NCBI GenBank assembly: GCA_041687115.1
Contig: JAWLCP010000130.1
Location: 1 to 6,982, forward strand
Source of the DNA: SKLM01 sp041687115
GTDB lineage: Bacteria > Chloroflexota > Anaerolineae > B4-G1
DNA: 6,982 nt
Direction of reading: 5' to 3'
Every line of letters begins with the position of its first letter. The first letter of the stretch is position 1. Positions 1 through 5,100 of this stretch are shown here, piece by piece. Below the pieces are notes generated by a model. The model was not told where the DNA came from. It saw only the letters and a list, made by a program, of their open reading frames with translations, and did not search any database. A program made the position numbers and the translations under genes.

Positions 1-132
1 AGGGGCCAGCTGGCCGGCCTCGTGCTCGGCGTTCCGAGGATGCTGCCGAAGCGGCGGATTGTGCAGGGTACGCGCGTGGTCGATCGAGCGTACCTGGAGG
101 GGGTCCTGACGGGGATTGACGAAAGGTCCTAG
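1..132 (+). CDS. C-terminal fragment, probable GT2 glycosyltransferase
   Basis: An open frame enters from the left edge and stops with TAG at 130-132, giving 43 residues. The fragment is basic, containing the stretch LPKRRIVQGTRVVDRAYLEG. A membrane-proximal helix ending in a basic 'PR.L.KRR..Q..R.V' stretch is the usual tail of many bacterial family 2 glycosyltransferases of polysaccharide clusters, so I infer such an enzyme. The catalytic domain lies outside the window, so neither substrate nor activity can be read. The next gene starts 33 bases downstream on the same strand and is also a GT2 enzyme, which supports co-transcription. The coding frame is secure as an uninterrupted frame ending just before a good ribosome binding site; the family assignment is only moderate. 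Confidence 0.5.
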   Translation, partial: RGQLAGLVLGVPRMLPKRRIVQGTRVVDRAYLEGVLTGIDERS

Positions 133-151
133 TGTGGGTATCATACGCGCT

Positions 152-158
152 GGAGGAG
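152..158 (+). promoter_or_regulatory. Ribosome binding site for GT2 gene
   Basis: GGAGGAG lies seven bases before the ATG at 166 and fixes that start. An alternative frame starting at 116 has no such signal and is not coding. Confidence 0.75.
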
Positions 159-165
159 CGATCCC

Positions 166-954
166 ATGCCCGATGAACGAGTCAGGCCTTACATCTCCGT
201 CGTCATCCCCTGCTACAACGAGGAGAATAACCTCAGGAGGGGCGTCCTGGACGAGGTGCATCGGTACCTGTCGGCTCAGGACTACCCATATGAAGTGATC
301 GTCGTCAATGACGAGTCCACGGATCAGAGCAGGCGCCTGGTTCAGAGCTTCGTCGAGGACAAGGCGAACTACTTCCTCTCTGAGATTCCCCACGGAGGGA
401 AGCCGGCTGCGGTCTGGGCGGGCATACAAGAAGCCAGAGGCGACATCGTTCTCTTCACCGATATGGACCAATCGACACCCTTGCGCGAGCTGGAGGCGCT
501 CCTTCCCTGGTACGATAGAGGGTATGACGTGGTGATTGGCTCTCGAGGTGTCGAACGAGAGGGTTTCTCGCTGGTTCGACGCCTGGGCAGCTTCGTGTTC
601 CGCACCCTCCGTCGTCTTATTCTTCTGCGCGACATCAGTGACACGCAGTGTGGGTTCAAGTCATCTCGGCGGGAGGCCGCGCTGGAGGTCTTTCCTCAAC
701 TCCAGTTCTTCAAGCAGAAAGACAGGCCGAAGGGCTGGAAGGTCTCCGCATATGACGTTGAGCTTCTTCATCTGTTTGAGAAGGCGGGCTACCCGACGAA
801 GGAAGTGGAAGTCGAGTGGCGTAACCGGGATGAGAGCGATACGAAGGACCAGACGGGCGAGATGGCTCGATACCTCCGCGAGTCGGTGGAGATGGCGAAG
901 GAGGTTGCCCGCGTCCGGATCAATGAGTTCAGGGGCCTATACGATGAGGTCTAG
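166..954 (+). CDS. GT2 family glycosyltransferase, DPM1/ALG5-like, soluble
   Basis: This 262-residue protein is a GT-A fold glycosyltransferase that probably moves a sugar from a nucleotide donor to a lipid carrier or a growing glycan at the cytoplasmic membrane face. The nucleotide-binding strand is seen at residues 10-20 (ISVVIPCYNEE), followed by VVNDESTD at 46-53 with Asp49, then HGGKPAAVWAG at 76-86. The metal-binding DxD is TDMDQSTP at 98-105 (Asp99, Asp101). GSR at 125-127 and DTQCGFK at 159-165 are the acceptor-side motifs typical of dolichyl-phosphate glucosyl/mannosyltransferase relatives. The protein ends soon after the catalytic domain and has no hydrophobic C-terminal segments, unlike DPM-type enzymes fused to GtrA-like membrane domains. 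The ATG at 166 is chosen because GGAGGAG at 152-158 lies seven bases upstream. The donor and acceptor cannot be read from sequence. Confidence 0.9.
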   Translation: MPDERVRPYISVVIPCYNEENNLRRGVLDEVHRYLSAQDYPYEVIVVNDESTDQSRRLVQSFVEDKANYFLSEIPHGGKPAAVWAGIQEARGDIVLFTDMDQSTPLRELEALLPWYDRGYDVVIGSRGVEREGFSLVRRLGSFVFRTLRRLILLRDISDTQCGFKSSRREAALEVFPQLQFFKQKDRPKGWKVSAYDVELLHLFEKAGYPTKEVEVEWRNRDESDTKDQTGEMARYLRESVEMAKEVARVRINEFRGLYDEV

Positions 955-1027
955 CTGGTGGCTCCTTGCCGCCCTGCAGGCTGACCGCGCGTAGGCTCGT
1001 TGCTCCATGCAAGTCCGTTCGTAACGC

Positions 1028-1669
1028 ATGAGTCCTCTGAAACCCCCCGATCTCTCTGAGGAACGGGCGCTTCAGGCCGTGGGCTTCGCCCGGGTGGCGG
1101 GCCTGGACGAGGCGGGGCGCGGCGCGTGGGCCGGGCCGGTCTGCGCCGGGGCGGTGGTTCTGCCGTTGGGTGACGACCGTCTTCCGGACCTGCTGGACGG
1201 TGTGTGCGACTCGAAGCTGCTGACGGCGGAGCGGCGGGAAGCGCTTCTGCCGACCATCTACGAGGTGGCCACCGCCGTGGCCGTGGGCTGGGGCTCGCCC
1301 GGAGAGATCGATGTGTGGGGAGTCGTCCCTGCCACCCGTCTGGCGATGGCCCGCGCGGTCGAAGAGCTGAAGGGCCAAGTGGATGCCCTGCTGGTGGATT
1401 ATCTGCAGCTGCCCGACCTCGATCTTCCTCAGCGCTCGCTCGCGAAGGCCGATTGTCTCTGCCTCAGCGTGGCTGCGGCCAGCATCGTGGCCAAGGTGGA
1501 GCGTGACCGTTTGATGATCGCGCTGAACGAGGATTATCCAGGGTATGGGCTCGCTCGCCACAAGGGATATGGCACGGCGGAGCATCGAGAGGCCCTGGCA
1601 GAGCTTGGTCCATCGCGGATTCATCGGGTAAGCTGGCGGCCGATGCGAGAGGGATTGGACAACGAGTAG
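1028..1669 (+). CDS. rnhB: Ribonuclease HII
   Basis: This 213-residue protein is a type 2 RNase H, which cuts the RNA strand of RNA-DNA hybrids and removes single ribonucleotides misincorporated in DNA, acting in the cytoplasm with divalent metal. The signature GLDEAGRG is at residues 25-32, giving catalytic Asp27 and Glu28 and the GRG loop that senses the RNA-DNA junction. The other two acidic residues fit Asp124 (LLVDYLQLP) and Asp142 (AKADCLCLS), followed by the family block AAASIVAKVERDR at 149-161. CDSKLL at 60-65 and the C-terminal KGYGT and HRVSWRP motifs also match. Length is normal for the family. There is no clear Shine-Dalgarno before the ATG at 1028; the other in-frame candidate, GTG at 1079, is no better supported. 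It lies between two glycosyltransferase genes, 73 bases after one and 15 before the next, and probably shares their transcript without sharing their function. Confidence 0.96.
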   Translation: MSPLKPPDLSEERALQAVGFARVAGLDEAGRGAWAGPVCAGAVVLPLGDDRLPDLLDGVCDSKLLTAERREALLPTIYEVATAVAVGWGSPGEIDVWGVVPATRLAMARAVEELKGQVDALLVDYLQLPDLDLPQRSLAKADCLCLSVAAASIVAKVERDRLMIALNEDYPGYGLARHKGYGTAEHREALAELGPSRIHRVSWRPMREGLDNE

Positions 1670-1684
1670 GCAACGAATAAACGA

Positions 1685-2896
1685 ATGAACGGAGCATTCG
1701 TCGACCGGATGGCACTCGTCCACGACTGGCTCAATCAGATCGGAGGCGCTGAGGACGTCTTGGAGACCCTGGTGGGCATGTTCCCTGACGCGCCGGTCTA
1801 CACGTCGATGTACTGGCGCCAGGGGATGCCTCCCGCCTACCGTGACTGGGACGTGCGCACGACGTGGATGGATCGCCTGCCTGGCATCTACCAGCACCAT
1901 CAGCCCTATCTACCCCTCTATCCGGCAGCGTTCTCCGGACTGGATCTCTCGTGCTACGACCTGGTGGTGAGCAACAAGTCGGGCTTCTGTCACGGCGTGC
2001 ACACGGGGGATGCGATCCACGTCTGCTACTGCCTTGCCCCCACCCGCTACGTGTGGGATTTTGAGGCGTATGCCGCCCGGGAGGCGTTGCCGGCCGCGCT
2101 GAAGGTGGCGCTGCGCCCCGTAGTCGGCGTGCTGCGTCGGTGGGACTACCGGGCTGCTCAGCGAGTGGATCATTTCGTGGCCATCTCCCGCGAGATACAG
2201 GCCCGCATCCGTCGCCATTATCAGCGAAAGTCATCCGTCATCCATCCGCCGGTCGATACCCGGCGCTTCCATCCATCCCCCGAGCAGGACGACTACTACC
2301 TCATTGTGTCTCGCCTGGTTCCGTACAAGCGGATCGATCTGGCCGTTCGGGCCTTTGCTCAGCTGGAGCGCCCCCTGGTGATCGCCGGGGACGGGCGGGA
2401 TCGCGACGCGTTGGAAGCTATGGCCGGCCCGAGTGTCACTTTCCTCGGCTACGTATCCGATGAGGAGCTTCCTGAGTTGTTCGCTCGGTGTCGGGCTTAC
2501 GTCCTGCCGGGAGAGGAGGACTTCTGCATCGCGCCGGTCCAGGCGCAGGCGGCAGGGCGGCCGGTGATCGCGTACGGGGCGGGAGGGGCGCTCGATACCG
2601 TGATCCCGGAGGAGACGGGGACCTTCTTCGATGAGCAGACGGCCGGGGCGCTGGCCGAGGCGGTGCGGGCCTTCGATCCAGCCGCTGTTGATCCTGAGGA
2701 CTGCCGCGCCAATGCAGAGCGCTTTGCCGTGCACGTGTTCCGCGACAAGCTCCGCCGATTCCTCCGGGAGCGGATCACGGAAAGACGTGAGGGGGATGGT
2801 GCCTTGTCCGGCTGGGGTCGTGATGCCAGGTCGACCCCAAGATCGTCAGTGCCAGGTTCCGATGCGACCGGGGTGCCGGACTCGACTGTCCGATAA
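1685..2896 (+). CDS. GT4 glycosyltransferase, WbaZ-like, with altered E-x7-E motif
   Basis: This 403-residue protein is a GT-B fold, retaining-type family 4 glycosyltransferase of the WbaZ (mannosyltransferase-like) group, expected to add a sugar to a lipid-linked repeat unit. The N-terminal domain opens with MALVHDWLNQIGGAE (residues 9-23), typical of this group, followed by SNKSGFCHG and CYCLAPTRYVWDFEAY. The C-terminal domain holds IHPPVDTRRF, VSRLVPYKRIDLAVRAF and PGEEDFCIAPVQAQAAGRPV, then YGAGGALDTV. In the family the middle motif normally reads EEDFGIxPVEA; here Gly is Cys281 and the second Glu is Gln286. The last 40 or so residues are a Gly/Ser/Arg/Asp-rich tail of no recognised domain. 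The ATG at 1685 has no convincing ribosome binding site; Met9 at 1709 would give the more usual family N-terminus and is a real alternative. Spacing to rnhB is 15 bases. Confidence 0.92.
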   Translation: MNGAFVDRMALVHDWLNQIGGAEDVLETLVGMFPDAPVYTSMYWRQGMPPAYRDWDVRTTWMDRLPGIYQHHQPYLPLYPAAFSGLDLSCYDLVVSNKSGFCHGVHTGDAIHVCYCLAPTRYVWDFEAYAAREALPAALKVALRPVVGVLRRWDYRAAQRVDHFVAISREIQARIRRHYQRKSSVIHPPVDTRRFHPSPEQDDYYLIVSRLVPYKRIDLAVRAFAQLERPLVIAGDGRDRDALEAMAGPSVTFLGYVSDEELPELFARCRAYVLPGEEDFCIAPVQAQAAGRPVIAYGAGGALDTVIPEETGTFFDEQTAGALAEAVRAFDPAAVDPEDCRANAERFAVHVFRDKLRRFLRERITERREGDGALSGWGRDARSTPRSSVPGSDATGVPDSTVR

Positions 2897-2916
2897 GGGG
2901 CAGCTGGCTGGTTAGC

Positions 2917-2924
2917 GAGGAGGA
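2917..2924 (+). promoter_or_regulatory. Ribosome binding site for first Wzz-domain gene
   Basis: GAGGAGGA lies six bases before the ATG at 2931, a strong Shine-Dalgarno that fixes the start of the first Wzz-like protein. Confidence 0.8.
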
Positions 2925-2930
2925 TGTGGA

Positions 2931-3605
2931 ATGGAGTTGAGAGCATACGCGAAGATTCTGCTGCGGCGTTGGTGGGTCGTTCTCGCACCGGTGGTCGTGG
3001 TGGCCGCAGGCGTCGGCGTAAGCTATGCGCCGCCGCCGACCGCCTATCAGGTAGTGATGCGGTTCTCCGCGGGTACGGAGCCCGCTGGCCTGAGCCTCGA
3101 CTACGACCGCTACTACCCCTGGCAGGCGTCTGAGTACATCGCCAACGCGATGGCCGACGTGGCCGAGACCGGGGTCTTCGCCCAGGCGGTCGCGGCGCGT
3201 CTCGCCGACATGGGCCACGATGTCCCGTCCAGCGCCGTCCAGCGAGGTATCGTCACCGACAACGCCCGGTCGATCCTGGTCGTCTATCTCACCTGGCTCG
3301 ATCCTGACCAGATCGTCGCCATAGCCGAGGCCATCGCGGATGAGCTAATGGGGAACAGTGGGGCGTACTACCCCCAACTTGAGAACCTGGACCCGGCGCT
3401 TCACCTCTTGGACGATCCAGTCCCCACACCATTGCCGCCCAGCCTGCGCGCCCAATTGACGGGGCCGGTGATAAAGCTGGCGCTCGCCCTGTTCGTCGGC
3501 GTCGGCCTGGCGTTTCTCTGGTACTACCTCGACCCCATGGTCTGGGAGCGGGAGGAACTGGAGGAGTTGGGCTGGACGGTTCTGGCTCGCATACCGCGGC
3601 GGTGA
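2931..3605 (+). CDS. Short Wzz-domain protein (polysaccharide co-polymerase-like), divergent copy
   Basis: This 224-residue inner-membrane protein has the two-helix layout of chain-length determinant (Wzz/PCP) proteins: a basic cytoplasmic N-terminus with YAKILLRRWW, a first membrane segment at about residues 15-33, an extracytoplasmic region of roughly 145 residues, a proline-rich stretch DDPVPTPLPPS just before the second membrane segment at about 180-200, and a cytoplasmic tail ending LGWTVLARIPRR. That tail matches the place where the Tyr-kinase domain would begin in fused PCP-2a proteins, but the gene stops there. Such proteins control polymer length or export with a partner ATPase, here probably the gene at 4416. 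The outer region is short and has no coiled coil I can see; it shares little obvious sequence with the paralogue downstream beyond the ends. The start is well supported by its ribosome binding site. Function is inferred from architecture and neighbours. Confidence 0.82.
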   Translation: MELRAYAKILLRRWWVVLAPVVVVAAGVGVSYAPPPTAYQVVMRFSAGTEPAGLSLDYDRYYPWQASEYIANAMADVAETGVFAQAVAARLADMGHDVPSSAVQRGIVTDNARSILVVYLTWLDPDQIVAIAEAIADELMGNSGAYYPQLENLDPALHLLDDPVPTPLPPSLRAQLTGPVIKLALALFVGVGLAFLWYYLDPMVWEREELEELGWTVLARIPRR

Positions 3606-3709
3606 TGCATTGCTCTGTCCATTTGTCATTTTGTGATTTGTCATTTGGGATTTGGCAATTGGCAATTTGGTCATTGTCTTTTCACATGGTAGAATTGGCT
3701 GTTCTTGAC
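3606..3709. repeat. AT-rich short-repeat spacer between the two wzz-like genes
   Basis: The 117-base gap between the Wzz-domain genes is strikingly AT-rich against its GC-rich surroundings and is internally repetitive. ATTTGTCATTT occurs exactly twice (3621-3631 and 3636-3646, period 15), and TTGGCAA occurs twice in direct tandem (3652-3658 and 3659-3665). Near-copies of the form ATTTGG or ATTTGTC fill the rest up to about 3676. Blocks with this ATTTGTCATTTGGGATTTGG style recur in intergenic regions of some bacterial genomes, so this may be a dispersed low-complexity repeat; I cannot test copy number. No gene is seen here. Confidence 0.7.
3667..3695 (+). promoter_or_regulatory. Possible promoter before second Wzz-domain gene
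   Basis: TAGAAT at 3690-3695 is five of six with the -10 consensus, and TTGGTC at 3667-3672 is a weak -35 match at 17-base spacing. The AT-rich context and the long gap favour an internal promoter for the downstream wzz-kinase-rmlA genes, but a chance match in an AT-rich repeat is equally possible. Confidence 0.25.
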
Positions 3710-3716
3710 AGGAGGT
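3710..3716 (+). promoter_or_regulatory. Ribosome binding site deciding ATG 3723
   Basis: AGGAGGT, a near-perfect anti-16S match, lies six bases before the ATG at 3723. It rules out the upstream in-frame TTG at 3705, which would place this signal inside the coding sequence. Confidence 0.88.
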
Positions 3717-3722
3717 GCAGGC

Positions 3723-4379
3723 ATGGAGTTTAGTGAGTACGTCCGAATTCTGCGGAAGCGCTGGTGGTTCATCGTCCTCGCCGTCGTCTTGACGGCCGGC
3801 AGCGCCGTGGTGTTCAGCGAACTACAGCACCCTCAATATACGTCGACGGCTGAGGTGATCGTGAATCCGGCGCGGCCTGACTTCGGTGCGGCGCAGGCGG
3901 CCAATATTCTCCTGCGGCCCTACATGACGGTGGCGGACTCCTATGACTGGGCTCAGGACGTGATTGACGAGCTGAAGCTGCCGATGACGTCCGAGCGCTT
4001 GCGTGGAAACACGAACTTCGCTGCCGAGATCGATCGGATGGTGATCAAGATCGAGGTCGAGGACTACGACGGCGATCAGGCGAATGACATCGCGCGGACG
4101 TGGGCCAACCTGCTCGTACAGTGGCGGGATGAGGAGAATGCCAAGCTGCGAAAAGAGGATCGAGTCGAGGCCATTCTCCGTGACCAGCCCCGTTATTCCC
4201 AGTCCTGGCCGCCGCGGCGGGCGATCATGCTGGCTGCGGGGGTCTTCTTCGGGCTGGCCATCGCCGGTGTGGTTGTCTTCTTTCTTGAATGGCTGGAGGC
4301 GGGCATCGTCCGCACCCCGCAAGACATCGAGCGTCAGCTTGGCCTGACGGTGGTGGGGGCCATTCCTTCGACACGGTGA
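3723..4379 (+). CDS. Wzz-domain protein, PCP-2a-type transmembrane adaptor without kinase domain
   Basis: This 218-residue inner-membrane protein is a chain-length determinant (Wzz) family member, equivalent to the membrane adaptor half of a CapA/CapB-type pair. It starts MEFSEYVRILRKRWW, followed by a membrane segment at about residues 15-33. The conserved outer strand reads YTSTAEVIVNP, and the outer domain ends with DQANDIARTWANLLVQW. The PRYSQSWPPRR proline motif precedes a second membrane segment at about 167-189. The cytoplasmic tail RTPQDIERQLGLTVVGAIPS is the canonical juxta-kinase segment of PCP-2a proteins and would contact the ATPase encoded 36 bases downstream. It is smaller than typical Wzz proteins because the periplasmic coiled coil is absent or very short. 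It is paralogous to the product of the 2931 gene, most clearly in the first 15 residues (ME..Y..IL..RWW). The start is set by the ribosome binding site at 3710. Confidence 0.9.
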   Translation: MEFSEYVRILRKRWWFIVLAVVLTAGSAVVFSELQHPQYTSTAEVIVNPARPDFGAAQAANILLRPYMTVADSYDWAQDVIDELKLPMTSERLRGNTNFAAEIDRMVIKIEVEDYDGDQANDIARTWANLLVQWRDEENAKLRKEDRVEAILRDQPRYSQSWPPRRAIMLAAGVFFGLAIAGVVVFFLEWLEAGIVRTPQDIERQLGLTVVGAIPSTR

Positions 4380-4406
4380 TGATCCGTCGATTGAACGGCT
4401 GCAAAC

Positions 4407-4412
4407 GGAGGT
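4407..4412 (+). promoter_or_regulatory. Ribosome binding site for CpsD-like ATPase, closely spaced
   Basis: GGAGGT lies only three bases before the ATG at 4416, shorter than at the neighbouring genes. No better in-frame start follows before the conserved AEAYRTLRTNL block, so ATG 4416 is kept; the tight spacing could lower translation of this gene relative to its membrane partner. Confidence 0.6.
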
Positions 4413-4415
4413 AGA

Positions 4416-5078
4416 ATGGCTGAACGATCTGAGCTGATCACGTTGACTGAGCCTCGGAGTGCAGCGGCTGAGGCGTATCGCACGCTGCGGACGAACCTAA
4501 CGTTCTTCGCTGCGCTCGATCGACCCATCGAGACGCTGGTGGTGACGTCGGCGGCGCCGGGCGAGGGGAAGTCCGAGGTGCTGGCGAACCTGGCGGTGAC
4601 GATGGCGCAGGGGGAGCGGCGCACGATCCTGGTGGACGCCGACCTGCGCCGGCCTGGACTCCACAGTATCTTCGGCGTGTCGAACGACCGGGGGTTGATG
4701 ACGATGATCCTCGAGGAGGAGGCGGTGGATCGACCTCCGCTCTTGGAGGTCGGGGTGGAGAACCTGCTGCTGATGCCGAGCGGACCGCTGCCGCCGAATC
4801 CAGCCGACGTCCTCGGCTCCAGCAAGATGGAGCGGGTCATCGGCGTGCTCAAGGAGCGTGCTGACGTCATCCTTTTCGACGCACCGCCCGTCGTCGCGGT
4901 GACTGATGCTGCCGTGCTCGGCACCAAGGTCGACGGTGTGCTATTGGTGGTCGCCGCTGGCCGCACACGGCGGGACCACGCCGAGCGGGCCAAGGAGTTG
5001 CTGGAGCGCGTCCACGTGCGCATCCTGGGCGCCGTGCTGGACGAGGCGCCCCGCGGCGCCAGCCTGAGCGGCTATTGA
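4416..5078 (+). CDS. CpsD/CapB-type BY-kinase-family ATPase lacking a tyrosine cluster
   Basis: This 220-residue cytoplasmic P-loop protein belongs to the bacterial tyrosine kinase (BY-kinase)/CpsD-CapB group, whose members bind ATP and control polysaccharide assembly through a Wzz-type membrane adaptor. The N-terminal motif AEAYRTLRTNL is at residues 18-28. Walker A is SAAPGEGKS at 45-53, Walker A' is ILVDADLRRP at 71-80, and Walker B is VILFDAPPV at 151-159 with Asp155. The family segment SGPLPPNPADVLGS (122-135) is also intact. Departures are Glu54 where the family usually has Thr after GKS, Asp209 (GAVLDE) where a conserved Asn is usual, and a C-terminus ending SGY with a single tyrosine at 220 instead of the usual run of tyrosines. 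Autophosphorylation on a Tyr cluster is therefore unlikely in the usual form. It follows the Wzz gene by 36 bases and precedes rmlA by 22, so co-expression is expected. Confidence 0.9.
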   Translation: MAERSELITLTEPRSAAAEAYRTLRTNLTFFAALDRPIETLVVTSAAPGEGKSEVLANLAVTMAQGERRTILVDADLRRPGLHSIFGVSNDRGLMTMILEEEAVDRPPLLEVGVENLLLMPSGPLPPNPADVLGSSKMERVIGVLKERADVILFDAPPVVAVTDAAVLGTKVDGVLLVVAAGRTRRDHAERAKELLERVHVRILGAVLDEAPRGASLSGY

Positions 5079-5086
5079 TTGAGAGA

Positions 5087-5092
5087 AAGGAG
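5087..5092 (+). promoter_or_regulatory. Ribosome binding site supporting GTG start of rmlA-like gene
   Basis: AAGGAG lies eight bases before the GTG at 5101. The GTG places the first residues (MKGLILSGGKGTRL) exactly at the family's usual N-terminus, so the non-ATG start is secure. Confidence 0.8.
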
Positions 5093-5100
5093 AACCACCG

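Noticed and set aside
966..997. Possible promoter TTGCCG/TAGGCT before rnhB
   Set aside because: Spacing of 20 bases and poor hexamer matches make it no better than chance in this spacer.
929..1900. Long open frame (323 codons) on the minus strand across rnhB and the GT4 start
   Set aside because: It overlaps two well-supported plus-strand genes, has an Arg/His/Pro-rich composition, and contains no recognisable motif or ribosome binding site.
3345..3674. Minus-strand frame starting in the AT-rich repeat (109 codons)
   Set aside because: Its first residues are only the translated repeat units and the remainder is antisense to the first Wzz-domain gene.
3705..3722. TTG at 3705 as the start of the second Wzz-domain gene
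   Set aside because: The strong AGGAGGT at 3710-3716 would lie inside the coding sequence, while ATG 3723 sits six bases after it and gives the paralogue-like N-terminus MEFSEY.
3705..3734. Perfect -35 hexamer TTGACA at 3705-3710 with TTTAGT at 3729-3734
   Set aside because: The -10 element would lie inside the coding sequence after the start codon, and TTGACA overlaps the ribosome binding site, so a transcript from here could not carry the gene's own start region.
4384..4398. CCGT/ACGG inverted repeat between the second Wzz gene and the ATPase gene
   Set aside because: A four-pair stem with a seven-base loop is expected by chance and has no terminator features.
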